Assembly (NCBI GenBank): GCA_028456385.1
Contig: JALNQF010000136.1
Coordinates: 1 to 64,000, forward strand
DNA from: Ophiosphaerella korrae
Lineage: Eukaryota; Ascomycota; Dothideomycetes; Pleosporales; Phaeosphaeriaceae
Direction of reading: 5' to 3'
Length of the DNA stretch: 64,000 bases
Part shown: one piece after another, positions 25,901 to 38,196 of the stretch
Layout of the letters: each line of letters begins with the position of its first letter
Numbering within the stretch: the first letter of the stretch is position 1
The notes under the pieces: generated by a model
What the model saw: the letters and a program-made list of their open reading frames with translations, nothing else
Told to the model about the DNA's origin: nothing
The model's database searches: none
Program-made: the position numbers and the translations under genes

Positions 25901-28290
25901 TTAAAAAAGTAATAAATAGAAAATAGTATAAACTATTTAAGTATATAGTTATACTCTTTAGATTAATAAATATACTAGTAGATTTTTAATAAAGAATTAA
26001 TATAGTCTTAAAAGAGTATATATATATATTTATATTTATATACTTAGATAATATATTAATATTTTTAAAATTAGAAAAAGAATAAATATATAATATATAT
26101 AAGGTACTAGAAAGACTAGTAAAAAATAAATTATTTTTTAAAATAAAAAAATATAAGTTCTATATAAAAGAAATAGACTTATTTAGATTTATTATAGAAC
26201 TAAAAAAATAAAAATTAACTTAAGTAAAATTAAATTAATTTAAGAATAGCTAATACTAAAAAACTTATAAGAAATATAATAGTATTATAAGTTAGTAAAC
26301 TTTTATAAAAAGCTAATAGTAAAATAGTCTAAATATATAAAGCTATTAATAAAACTTATAAAAAAATATATACTATTTAAATAGACTTAAGAATATAATA
26401 AAGTAATAATTTATAAAAAATCTAGTTATTAGAATATATAACCTAAACTTACTAGTAATAGTAAAAATAGATATATTTAATTTAGTCTATAAAATAGTAC
26501 TAATATAAGAAGACTAAGTTATAAAGTAAAAATACTTAGTTAAGTACTTTTTAAATAAAATAAAGCTAGTAGAGCTTAACTACTTAATTTATAATAAAGA
26601 GATACTAGTAATCTATAAAATATTTAAATAATAAAGAGTATATTTATAAAAAGTAAAATATAAAATAAAGATTTATATAGACTATAAAAATCTTATAAGA
26701 TTTATAATAAATAAAGACTTATTATAATACTATATAAGATAGTATAAAAACTTATTAATATTTTACTTTAAAGTAATATATATAAAAAGAAAAAATTACT
26801 AGTTAGTAAATACTCTAAGTAAAAGACTAAACTTATAAAAAGAAGTAAATATAACTAGTATAGTTTTAGTAAAAAATAAAAAAAGATATTTAGTTTTAAA
26901 TAAACTTAAAATAGCTATAAAACTTAAGATAATAAGTAATAAGCTAAATAAAAAGATTAAAAAAAAATTAGGAAAAAATTCTAAAAAAATAAAAAAGCTA
27001 AAAATCTAAAAAAAACTAGTAAAAGCTTATAATAGAATTTATATAATAATTCTATAAACTACTAGTAGATAGATACTAGAAAATTAAAAAAATACTAGAT
27101 AAGCTTTAAAAAAAGTATTATATACTAAAAGTAAAATAACTAGTAATAAAAGTACTATAAAATTATATAGAATACTATAGAAATAACTATAATAGATATA
27201 TACTATATAGTATATTATAACTAGTTAAAGTACTAAAGTATCTTTAAATAGTTATTATAATAAACTTTATTATAAAGTTACTTAAGTTAAATCATTTAAT
27301 ATTAAGAGTTAAGTATAATAGAATCTTAATAATAGTAAATAAGTTAATAAAGTATATATATTTTAGATAATATAAAAAAAAAGTAAGATAGAAGTTACTA
27401 TATACAAGGTTCTAGTAACTATTATTAGCTAAGATAGTATTCTAGATAAAATTATTATAAATAAAAATATATAATTTATATTAAAACTCTAGAGAATAAT
27501 AATAGTATATTACTTATAAATAGATAGATAATTAGAATATATAAACTAAATAGTAAAATAGTACTTAAAATACTACTTTAATAATAACTAGAATAACTAA
27601 GTATAGCTACTACTAATAGTATAGCTAGTATATAATAGTATAAAAAATATAGGAATTAAAGTATTACTTTTTTTTATAAACTATAGATTTAATCTTAATA
27701 TATACTAGACTCTAAAAAATATTAAACTTTAAACTATAAAAAAAGAAAACTTTATAAATATATTAAAAGAAATATATAATTAACTAAGATAAAATATAGA
27801 GTTTTTATATAATTATATAGTAAAGTACTATAATTAAAAATATAAAGAGAGACTCTAATTTAAAAAGAAAGAAAAAGTAAAGTTAGTTTAAAAAATATTA
27901 AAAGTAAATAATTAAGCTTAGAACTAGACTATATAAAAATAAAACTATATAAAATTAAAAAGAATATTATACTAGTTATATTTAGATTAAAGCTACTAAG
28001 TAAGATAAAGATATACTTAATATTTTATATAATACTACCTAAATTAGTACTATAAAATATAAAACTATTTATATATAAAGTAAATAAATATAAAGAATAA
28101 ATATAATAAAAAGTAAAAAAGATTTTATAATACTAGTTCTATAATAAAAGAAACTACTACTTAGTAAAATATAAAAAAAATAAAAAAAAGTAACTATAAG
28201 ATAATATATAAGAACTAGAAGATAACTTTAACTACTTTAAAGAATTAGAAAACTTTTAAAATTAAAATTTTTTAAACTACTTAGTAGTAA
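22927..28290 (+). pseudogene. G2 gag-pol polyprotein, RIP-inactivated
   Basis: Same domain order as G1. The protease region reads INSKAIKNF near 25170-25205, the reverse-transcriptase box is YLDN at 26041-26052, and the chromodomain (28110-28265) retains NYYLVK. Stops are dense. Several A- and T-only runs and small length differences from G5 suggest indels as well as RIP. Confidence 0.8.
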
Positions 28291-28304
28291 ACTAAGAAAG
28301 CTTA

Positions 28305-29205
28305 TATTATAAGTATAATAAGAGAAATCGAGATAGAGCTAATTAGTTCTAACTTAAGTACTAATAAAGTATAAAATAAGTAAAGTAATAAGCTTAATTA
28401 GAAAGCTACTTATAATTAGGATATATAATATAATCCTTTAATCTATTAAGTATATAGATAAAGATTAATTATAGATTAATAGATTAGTAATCTATAATCT
28501 ATAGTTACTAAGACTAGATATAAGTAATAAATTAATAGATTAGTAAGAGTATATATATAATAGGTATACTAAGGTTAACTTTTTAATAACCTCTAGAGTT
28601 ATTAGTAGATTAAGAGTTAATAATAAAAGCTTATATTATAATTAGTAATAACTATATATAATAGTTAATTTGTATATATAATATTAAGTATTAGCGTTCT
28701 AGGTTAAAGATTAGATTACTAATACTATCTTAATAATATATATTACTACTAATTATATATTCTTACTAATCTATTAATCTATTACTTATATCTAGTCTTA
28801 GTAACTATAGATTATAGATTACTAATCTATTAATCTATAATTATATTTTATCTATATACTTAATAGATTAAAGGATTACTTACGTATCCTAATTATAAGT
28901 AGTTTCTTAATTAAAGTTATTACTCTACTCGTCCTACACTTTATTAGCTACTAAGTTAGGACTAATTAGTTTTATCTTAACTTCCTTTATTACTAGTATA
29001 ATAATATAGTTAGTAGTAATATATATTATTAGAATAGTATTAGTAATCTAATCTTTAACTAAGAGTAATAATACTTAATATTATAAGAATCTTTTATTAT
29101 TTATAGCTTATTATATAATTATAATATAAGCTTTTATTATTAACTTCTAATTTACTAATACTCTCTAGTAGTTACTTATAGTTAATAATAGGTAACCCTA
29201 TTATA
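28305..29205 (+). repeat. G3 5' LTR, interrupted by solo LTR S1
   Basis: Starts TATTATAAGTATAATAAGAG, ends CCCTATTATA and continues into CCTTACTAATTTAG. It is split at 28555/29009 by S1. Its net length of 448 bp equals that of S1. Confidence 0.88.
28556..29003 (-). mobile_element. Solo LTR S1 inside the G3 5' LTR (minus strand)
   Basis: A 448-bp LTR in reverse orientation, from TATAATAGG to TAGTATAATA, flanked by ATATA on both sides (28551-28555 and 29004-29008). No internal sequence accompanies it. It is therefore the product of LTR-LTR recombination of a full element that had inserted into another element's LTR. Confidence 0.88.
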
Positions 29206-32200
29206 CCTTACTAATTTAGTTATTAGAAGAAGTATAGTATAAGTAGTATATAGTCTAAGCTAATATAATAGTAAAAAGCTTAACTAAAAAGAAAAGTAAA
29301 GTACTTCTAAGTAGTTATAAGTTAGATAGAACTAACTAGGTAGTAGTTAAGATATACTTAAATAACTTAATTACTAAAAAAAGAAATATATAACTAATAA
29401 TTAATACTTTAAAAATATAGAATAAAGAACTAAAAAACTATATTAAGTAAAATAAAACTTAAATTAAAGCTATTATAGCTAGATAAAATTAAATAGAAAA
29501 GATTACCTAAAGACTAAAGATAAGTATAATAAAGAAACTACTTAAGATACTTATACTTAAGAAATTTAATAGAATAAAAAAAAACTAAAATCTTTTATAG
29601 TATTAGTATAACTCTAGATTAATATATAAGTACTATACTTTAATACTAAAGAAAAGAAAGTTATATATATTCGAATATACTTTAAAGAAAATATAATAAG
29701 ATAGTTTAAACTTTACTAAATAAACTATATAATATATACTCTAAGAATATTAAAAGATAAAATAAAACTATCTTTAGAAGTTATAAATACTTTATAAAAT
29801 AAATAAAAGTAGTATATAAAGATATAGATATTACTTAATAAGCTAAAAAAAAGCTTAGAAAGCTTATATAATATAATAGTATTCTTAAATATATATTATA
29901 GTTTAAATAACTATTATAAAATATAGAATAGAATAAGCTATTCTTAATATTATAGTTTAAATAAAAACTAAAGTTAAGAATTTAGTATAAAATAATCTAT
30001 ATAGAAAAACTAAGGATATTAGATACTCTAAAATAATAGGTAATATAAGTTAATAATAACTTCTAAGAATAGAAAATAAATAAATATAGAAGATAGCCTA
30101 GAAATTATAATACTAAGGACTCTATAATCCTTAACGTAAATAAAAATTAGAAAAAGAAAAATAAAGACTTTATATACTTTAATTATAGTAAGAAAGGTTA
30201 CTATATAAAAGATTATTAGTTAAAGAAAAAAGATATAGTATATTATAAATATAGAAAACTAAGATACTTTATAAAAGATTATAGAAGTAAAAACCCTAAT
30301 AAAAATAAGAAAACCTAGTTAAAAATAACTAAAAGTAAGAAAAAAGTACTTAAAGTATAGACTAAGCTATAAAAGAAAGTAGTAGTAACTAGAGAAATAG
30401 AGTATATAATACTTAATTAAACTTTTTATTATAATAATAACTACTATATATACTTTTCTAGTAAGTAAAGAGTAAGATAATTCTTATAAAAGAATAGAGT
30501 AGTAGTAATAAAAGAAAGTAGAACTTAAGTATAGCTTAAAAAAATAATATATATAATAGAATAATTAATAAAAGATTTAGAAAAAAAAAGCTTTAGACTT
30601 TATTAATTTACGCTAAAAGACTAATAAAAAATAAAGAAACTACTATAGTTACTTTTAAAAAACTATAAAAAGATAAAAAATAAGTTTATATAAAAAGTAT
30701 AAAGTATACTTAGTTAAATATATATAGTTATAATAGCTATATAATAATAGATATAGTAGAATAAAACTAAGAATAGTATTTTATTTAGAAATACTTACTA
30801 GTTATAAGTATAGAAAAAATATATAAAGACTAAAAAGAATATAATTTTAAAATAATAAAGTTTATAATATTCTAATAATAGATAGAGTAATATATAGTTA
30901 TAGTAAGAAGAATACTTATATAAAGAGAATAGTAGTTCTTTATATAGAAAATATAATAAATTAATAAAGCCTATATACTAAAAATACTAGTAGTATATTA
31001 TATCTTAATAGAGTAAAGACTTAGTAAAGAAAAATACTAAGAAAGAGATAATAAATAAATAAACTTAGAATATCTAGTATACTTTAATATATTATAAATA
31101 TTATACCTAAATATAAATTATATTATATATAAACAACCTAAAGTAAAGAACTATATATAGCTAATAAAAAGAAAAGGCTATAACTATATAAAAGTAATTT
31201 AGGTAGAATATATTATAAAATAAAAAATAATATTAAAAGAAAGATATATAGTAATAAAGCTAAAAATAAAGCTATCTAAGAAATATATTTTAAGAAGACT
31301 TTAGTATAAATATATACGTATAATAAATATTTAAAATATAAAGACTATAAACTTAAAGTAAAGTAATAGCTTTAGAAAAATAGATAATTTATAAAATTAC
31401 TTAAGTAAAAATAGCTAGAAGGTATAAGAAGCCTATATATTGTAAAAATAAGTATATACTAAAAAAAATATAAGTAATAATTAATAAGAAAGCTATAAAA
31501 AATAAAATATAAAAAAAGTTTATAAAAATATAGAGAATAAAGTATATAATAAAGAAATATCCTAAATAACTAAGTATAATTAAAGGAAAACTATTCTAGA
31601 AACCTATTAGGTTTAGAATAGTACTCTCTATATTAAGACTAAAAAGGTTAGAAATTAAAAATATTATTATTTATATAATAACAATTAATAATATATAAAA
31701 TATAATATTAGGTATCCTATAGTTATAGATAATAAACTTAAGAATAAATTAAAAAATAAAAAAAATTAAATATCTTAAAAAAGATATATTAAAAGCTAAT
31801 ATAAGTATAAATAAAGGAGAATTCCTAAAAGAATATAAGAAATAGGAAAAGTAGCTTATAAAGCTAGAAGACTACTTTCTAAAATATTAGCTATAGGATT
31901 TAGTAATAAACCTAGAAGAAAGAAAAAATATAGACTAGAGCCTAGTCTATAGAAAAATAAAAAAAAATCTAAGATTAAATAAGTATTTATTAAAAACGTA
32001 ATAAAAAAAAGATAAATATAAAAATCTTAATCTTTAGTAGTATATAGACTTAGCTTTATAAATAAAAAAGAAATAGATAATAAAAGACTTTATATAAACT
32101 TTAGAAAAATAAATATAATTATAGATAAAAACTAATATTTTTTACTATATATAGATAAGATATAAAATAAGCTATATAAAGCTTAAATCTTTATAAAATT

Positions 32201-35200
32201 AGATATCTAAAATACTTACTACTAGATTAGAATTAAAAAGAGTAATAAATAGAAAATATTATTTAGAATATAATATAAATTATTTAAATATATAGTTATA
32301 CCTTTTAGATTAATAAATATACTAGTAGTATTTTAGAAAACAATTAATATAGTTCTAAAAAAGTACTTAGATATATTTATATTTATATACCTAGGGAATA
32401 TCTTTATATTCTTAGAATTAGAAAAAGAATACGTATAATATATATATAAAGTACTAGAAAAATTAGTAGATAATAAACTATTCTTTAAGATAAAGAAATA
32501 GACTTCCTTAGATTTATTATTAAACTAAAGAAAATAAAAATTAACTCTAATAAAATTAAAGTTATTATAAGCGTAATAAGAGAAATCGAGATAAAACTAA
32601 TTAGTTCTAACTTAAGCGCTAATAAAGTATAGAATAAGTAAAGTAATAACTTTAATTAGGAAATAAACTATAACCTAGATATATAACCTATAGAGTAATC
32701 TATAAATATATATAATAGATTAGAGTAATCTATAATATTATATAAATAGATTAGTATAAGTGTATAGTTAATAGAAATACGTATTATTAAGATAATATTA
32801 GTAATCTAATCTCTAACCTAGAACGCTAATACTTAATATTATATATATAGATTAACTATTATTTATAGTTATTACTAATTATAACCTAAGCTTTTATTAT
32901 TACTTCTTAATCTACTAATACCTTTGTAGTTACTTATAGTTAATAATAGGAAACCTTATTATACCTATAATAAAAGTAATCTAGAAATAGCTAATACTAA
33001 AGAACTTATAAAAAGTATAATAGTTTTATAAGCTAGTAAACTTTTATAGAAAGCTAATAATAAAATAGTTTAAACTAATAAAACTATTAATAAAACTATT
33101 AATAAAACTTATAAAGAAAAATATACTATTTAAATAGAGTTAAGAATATAATAAATTATTTAACTAAATTAAATAGAAGTTTATAGAAAACCTAGTTATT
33201 AAAATATATAACTTAGAATTACTAGTAATAGTAAAGATAGATATATTAAACTTAGTCTATAGAATAGTACTAATATAAAAAAACTAAGTTATAAAGTAAA
33301 AATACCTAGTTAAATATTTTTCTAAGAAAATAAAGCTAGTAGAACTTAACTACTTAATCTATAATAAAGAAATACTAGTAATCTATAGAGTATTTAAGTA
33401 ATAAAGAGTATACTTATAAAGAGTAAAGTATAAAATAAAAGTCTATATAAACTATAAGAATTTAATAAAATTTATAATAAATAAGAACTTATTATAATAC
33501 TATATAAAATAGTAAGAATACTTATTAATATTTAATATTAAAATTATATATAGTAAAGATAAAGATAATTAATTTATAGATACTCTAAGTAAAAGACTAG
33601 ATATATAAAAAAAAGTAAATACTACTAGTATAGTTTTAGTTAAAAATAAAAATAGATATTTAGTTTTAAATATACTTAAAATAGCTATAATACTTAAAAA
33701 AAAAAGTAGTTAGTTAAATAATTAGATTTAAAAAAAAATAGAAAAAGCCTCTAAAGAAATACAAAAACTTAAGATCTAAAAAAAACTTATAAAAGTATAT
33801 AGAAAAATATATATTCTAAGTAAAATATAAAAAGAGTTTATATAATTATTTTATAAACTCTTAGTATAAAGATACTAAAATATTAATAAAATACTAGATA
33901 AGTTTATAAAAGATTACTTTATTTTAAAAGTAAAATAACTAGTAATAGAAGTACTATAAAACTATATAGAGTATTATAAAAATAAGTATAGTAAATATAT
34001 ACAATATATAATACTATAACTAGTTAAAGTACTAAAGTAACTTTAAAAAGTTATTATAATAAACTTTATTATAAAGTTACTAAAGTTAAAATATCTAATA
34101 TTAGGAGTTAAATATAATAGAATCCTAATAATAGTAAATAAACTTATTAAGTACTTATATTTTAAACTATATAAAAAAAAAAGTAAAATAGAAGTTACTA
34201 TATACTAGGTTTTAGAGACTATAGTTAGCTAATATAGTATTTTAGATAAGATTTATATTAAAACTATAGAGAATAATAATAGTAATATTAAGAATTAAAT
34301 ACTAAATATTAATAGTATACTATCTATAGATAGATAAATAATTAGAATATATAAACTAAATAGTAGAATAGTACTTAAGATACTACTTTAACTATAATTA
34401 GAATAATTAGGTATAGCTATTACTTATAGTATAGTTAGTATATAATAGTATAAAGAATATAGTAATAAAAGAATTACTTTTTTTTATAAACTATAGATTA
34501 AACCCTAATATATATTAAATACTAAAATTTAAAATATTTTAGTTTTTAAATAGAAAAAACTTTATAAATAGGCTTAAAGAAATATATAATTAACTAAGAT
34601 AATATATAGTATTTCTATATTATTAAATAGTAAAGTATTATAATAAGAAATACTAATAGAAACTCTAATTTAAAGAGAAAAAAAAAGTATAGTTAGTATA
34701 AAGAAATATTAAAAGTATAAAATTAAGTTTAAAACTAGATTATATAAAAATAAAACTATATAAAGTAGAGAAGAAAGTTATACTAGTTATATTTAGGTTA
34801 AAACTACTAGATAAAATAAAGATATACCTAATATTCTATATAGTACTACTAGAAAAAGTACTATAAGAAGTAAAACTACTAGTATATAAAGTAGATATAT
34901 ATAAAGAATAAAAAGACTAAAAACTTAAGAATATCTTATAGTATTAATTCTATAATAGAAAGAATTACTACTTAGTAAAATAGATAAGTATAGATAAAAT
35001 AGAGAAACTATAAAAAGATTTATAGAAACTAGAAAATAACTTTAATTACTTTAAGAAACTAGAAAAGTTCTAAAATTAAAACTTTCTAGAGTACTTTATA
35101 GTAAACTAAGAACGTTTATAGTACTACTAGTAAATAAAAAGATAATAAAAGTACCTAATATAATAAAAGCTAAAGTAGTCTTAATAATAGTTTTAAAATT

Positions 35201-35731
35201 AAGCTTAAACTTAAAAAAAGTAGCTTACTTAATAGACTTTATATTATTTAAAGCTTTTATTTTATAAAATAAACTAAATAAGTATAATTTTCTACTTATA
35301 TACTTAGAATCTAATTATATTCCTTTTTAGCTTCTATAATCTATATAGATAGTTTTTTTTAAGTATAGTTAATAGCTCTTTCTATTATAGATAAGAATAG
35401 ATATATAAATAAGTATTATTAACCTATATTTTACTAGAGATATACTAGATAAATTATAAAATAAATAAGTATTAGTATAAATATATACTTTATAAGCTTT
35501 ACTATACTTTAAAAAAAGATAATCTAATAAAGAGATTAAAAATTTATAATAAAAATAAAAAAATATTATAATACTATAGTATAGTATATAATCTACTAAC
35601 TAAAGATAATAAAGAGTAGACTTAGTAGGTATAGAAAAAAAGAATAAAGAACTTAATATTAATAAAAAAACTAGATTAATAACTTTAGTCTTAGAGTAGA
35701 AAAATAAGAACTTACTTAAATAAGGAAATAG
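29206..35731 (+). pseudogene. G3 gag-pol polyprotein, RIP-inactivated and split by S2
   Basis: Gag knuckles lie near 30165-30290, and a degraded protease near 31475-31510. The reverse-transcriptase box at 32388-32399 reads YLGN. The Asp-to-Gly change there is not a RIP-type transition and is unique among the six gypsy copies. The frame is cut by S2 at 32563 and resumes at 32978. The chromodomain is near 34930-35075. After it come about 650 bp of non-coding 3' sequence up to the LTR at 35732. Confidence 0.8.
32563..32972 (+). mobile_element. Solo LTR S2 inside G3 pol
   Basis: 410 bp from TATTATAAGCGTAATAAGAG to CCTATAATA, with AAAGT on both sides (32558-32562 and 32973-32977). It interrupts the reverse-transcriptase region of G3. 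It keeps a few CG dinucleotides, suggesting weaker RIP than its host copy. Confidence 0.88.
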
Positions 35732-36128
35732 TATTATAGGTATAATAAGAGAGATTAAGATAAAGCTAATTAGTTTTAACTTAAGTACTAATAAAGTATA
35801 AAATAAGTAAAGTAATAACTTAGATTAGAAAGTAAATTATAACTTAAATATATAATAGGAATCTATAAATATATATAATAGATTAAAGTAATCTATAAAG
35901 TTATATAAATAGATTAGTATAAGTATATAGTTATTAGTAATATATATTATTAAGATAGTATTAGTAATCTAATTCTTAACTAAAAGTAATAGTATTAAGA
36001 TATTATAAGAATCTTTTATTATTTATAGTTTATTACTTAATTAATATATAAACTTTTATTATTAACTTTTAATTTACTAATACTTTTTTAGTAGTTACTT
36101 ATACTTAATAATAGGTAACTCTATTATA
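35732..36128 (+). repeat. G3 3' LTR
   Basis: 397 bp from TATTATAGGTATAATAAGAG to CTCTATTATA. It is the right-hand limit of the first retroelement block. The next five bases (CTAAG) match neither the 5' flank of G3 nor that of G2. Confidence 0.88.
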
Positions 36129-36584
36129 CTAAGAGTAAAACTTTTTATTTTATATTATCTAAAGTTTAAGTTAGCTCTTAATTTATTAATCTACTTAGTT
36201 TTTACTTATTAGAAGAAAAAGAAAATTTTAGCTATAAGTAGTTAGTATAATATTTACTATATATTATATATTAATACTATAAAGTAGAAATCTACGTTAA
36301 TTAAGGCTAAAGATTTATTAAATAAGAGACTACTTTTCTAAAAGTAAGAGCTTATATTAATATTAATAAATTATACTTATAAGGAGAGTACCTTTAAGGT
36401 AGCTTTAGAGAGTTAAGTAAAAGACTTAGAATAACTTTAAACTTCTACGTATACTTGTAATTTTTTTTAAATTAATTAAATTAGACGCAAGATTAAGTCT
36501 ACCTTCCTTTTAAGGTAATTTCTAATGTTATACGTAGCCTATTGTTAATTAAATACTTATTAGCGCGTAAATTTTGATAAGGTA
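36129..36584. other. AT-rich transition zone between repeats and gene island
   Basis: About 450 bp that does not match the gypsy or copia copies. CA and TG are nearly absent on the left and begin to reappear towards 36500 (TAATGTTATACG, CCTATTGTTAATT, TTTTGATAAGG). This could be unique DNA into which RIP spread, or a remnant of another repeat. No gene was recognised on either strand. Confidence 0.6.
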
Positions 36585-36652
36585 GCTGGAGTAGTAGGGT
36601 GGCCGGAGTAGTAGGGTAGCCGGAGTGGTGGGGTGGCCGGAGTGGTGGTGGA
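36585..36652. repeat. 17-bp GC-rich minisatellite, four copies
   Basis: Four adjoining copies of GCCGGAGTAGTAGGGTG or close variants sit exactly where AT-rich repeat DNA gives way to normal-composition DNA. The left copies carry more A or T (CTGGAG, AGTAGTAGG) than the right copies (AGTGGTGG), a gradient in the RIP direction. Confidence 0.9.
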
Positions 36653-36667
36653 ACACGTTATGCGGTT

Positions 36668-36686
36668 GAACGGTTGATCACCGTTC
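36668..36686. promoter_or_regulatory. Palindrome upstream of GST, candidate regulator site
   Basis: GAACGGTTGATCACCGTTC has 7-bp inverted arms (GAACGGT/ACCGTTC) around TGATC, about 250 bp before the GST start codon. Inverted CGG/CCG triplets are typical targets of Zn2Cys6 dimers, and a regulator of that class lies at 63213. The link is only an inference. Confidence 0.3.
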
Positions 36687-36937
36687 ACCATCGATGAGCT
36701 GTCAATGGTCGGACAATACACCTATCGCGAGTCAGCAATGGACCGAGATTAACGGGCCATACTATGTAAGATGACAAAGCAGTGAGAATCGCGAGGCCCG
36801 AAGCCCCGAGCGATCGCCCCGGTCTCCGTCTCGAAGCGGAAATCTAGCGACCTGTTCTACTACTATATCTAAGCCTAGCTTACCAAATTCCATCCTTGGC
36901 ATTATTCGACACTTAGTTCGGAAGACTCGTGCCGTAC

Positions 36938-37753
36938 ATGACAATGGCGCCCAAGATTAAGCTCTACACTAATCCCCTCAGCCCGTGTAAGGCAACCTCC
37001 ACTACTCCATGTTGAAGGAATTTCCAGAGCTGACTATGCATTGAATACAGGGTCTCATCGTGTGCATATTGCTCTTGACGAGCTCAAACTTTCCTATGAG
37101 CAGGAGATTGTCGATCTCACCGTCCCTCGCACGCAAGACTATCTCAAGCTCAATCCCCGCGGTGTCATCCCGACACTCATCTACGATGGAGAAGTCATTA
37201 CCGAATCTGCCATCATAGCGACTTTTCTCGCAGACAAATCGGGCGCGACCTCGAGCTTACTTCCCGTCTCGACAGATGAAGATGGCCCGCTTCTTCGTGC
37301 ACGCATCGCCTTCTTCGTAGACACCTACGTGAGCAGGGTATCGCCCATCTTCATGAAAGTCCAACGCTGCAAGTCGGCCGAGGAGCGCAGCGCTGTTCTT
37401 GCCGAGTTTGTCGACGAGGCCGCTAAGCAGCTCGATCCTTTGCTGGAAGATGCGGCGCCGTTTTTCGGGGGCTCCAGCAACATCACGCTCGCAGAGGTAC
37501 GTTGTGATATCTCGCTTGCTGGAGGGATGATTCTAATACTGCAGCAAAGGCCCTGACGGCTCCTTTTCTCCTCCGAGCCTATCTTTTCCCCAATAATGGC
37601 CTTCTCCCGACGAGTCTGCTGAGTGACCTGAGTGAGAAGGCGCCCAAGTTTGACAAGTGGGCAAAGGCGACTATGAAGCATCCTAGTGTGTCCGACGGAA
37701 TTTGGGACGAAGAAAAGGTCGTGGCCAACATCAAAAAGCGGATGGGGAAATGA
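36938..37753 (+). CDS. Glutathione S-transferase, omega/Ure2p-like, three exons
   Basis: Exons 36938-36986, 37051-37496 and 37550-37753 give 232 residues, normal for the family. Intron 1 (64 bp) runs GTAAGG...ACAG with a CTGAC branch site; intron 2 (53 bp) runs GTACGT...AAAG. Splicing at the earlier CTGCAG would hit a stop, so the AAG acceptor is chosen. The thioredoxin-like domain (about 5-85) has NPLSPWSHR at 12-20, the cis-Pro loop RGVIPTL (Pro57) and the glutathione-binding Glu68-Ser69. The helical domain follows (about 95-215). Omega-type enzymes have Cys in CPW/F-x-x-R; here that position is Ser15. A role in conjugating or isomerising a pathway intermediate is inferred from the cluster-like context. 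A second ATG at 36944 has the better context and would remove two residues. The gene shows no RIP. Confidence 0.85.
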
Positions 37754-38196
37754 GCTCCCAGAAGACGGAGATGTGACGTTTGATACTATGTTCGAGTCTA
37801 TGGCGAGAATAATGGATCTAGTCTGAAGCAGGCCCTTCTTCATTGTGACCGTTCATGATGTCGGCAAATGTAGTGAGAATGACTAATATTCGTAGTTCCT
37901 TGGCCCAAGTGAGACAGTTGAGTGTAAAGAATGTGGGCAGGTTGACGATCGGCGATCCAGTGTTGATGACCAGATTCTATGTCCAGCCCAACTTGTGACA
38001 CATCATTGAGCAATCTTACGACGACTTAAAGCTTGGAATATGGGTCTGCCGTGGTGTGCGCGGCTTGTGTGGAGAGGTATGAATCCTTGGACGCCTTGGA
38101 CGCCACAGTTGACCAGTAAACGTTAGCGTACGTACTAGTATCAGCTGCAGAGTGGGGGTGTCAAGAAAGTGCAGAGGCGTTATCACAGACCCTGAC
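37754..38196. other. GST downstream region
   Basis: Normal-composition non-coding DNA between the GST stop codon and the Harbinger-like element. It presumably holds the 3' UTR and terminator. No further gene or repeat was recognised. Confidence 0.6.

Larger units (their letters stand above)
22473..28304 (+). mobile_element. Gypsy G2, 3' end missing
   Basis: Plus-strand chromovirus with a 454-bp 5' LTR (22473-22926), preceded by ATTAA (22468-22472), which is M1 sequence. Gag-pol follows: protease near 25165-25210, YLDN at 26041-26052, chromodomain near 28110-28265. Just after the chromodomain the sequence passes straight into the LTR of G3 at 28305, so G2 lacks the roughly 640-bp 3' non-coding region and 3' LTR seen in G5. 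This is one of the most heavily RIPed copies. Confidence 0.85.
28305..36128 (+). mobile_element. Gypsy G3, full length, carrying two solo LTRs
   Basis: Removing solo LTRs S1 (28556-29003) and S2 (32563-32972) with their duplicated 5-mers leaves about 6.96 kb, the size of the other intact copies. The 5' LTR is 28305-29205 (448 bp without S1) and the 3' LTR is 35732-36128 (397 bp). The flanking 5-mers are GCTTA on the left and CTAAG on the right. They do not match even when RIP is allowed for, so the right flank has been replaced after insertion. Confidence 0.85.

Noticed and set aside
1..36128. Mitochondrial DNA insertion as the cause of the extreme AT content
   Set aside because: Gypsy and copia domains, LTRs and target duplications explain the DNA, and the dinucleotide pattern (CA/TG to TA) is RIP.
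36762..36944. 60-codon minus-strand ORF upstream of GST
   Set aside because: No recognisable domain, and it lies over the GST promoter and start codon. Probably chance.
37325..37843. 172-codon minus-strand ORF
   Set aside because: Antisense to GST exons 2 and 3, no motif, while the plus strand encodes a spliced, recognisable GST.
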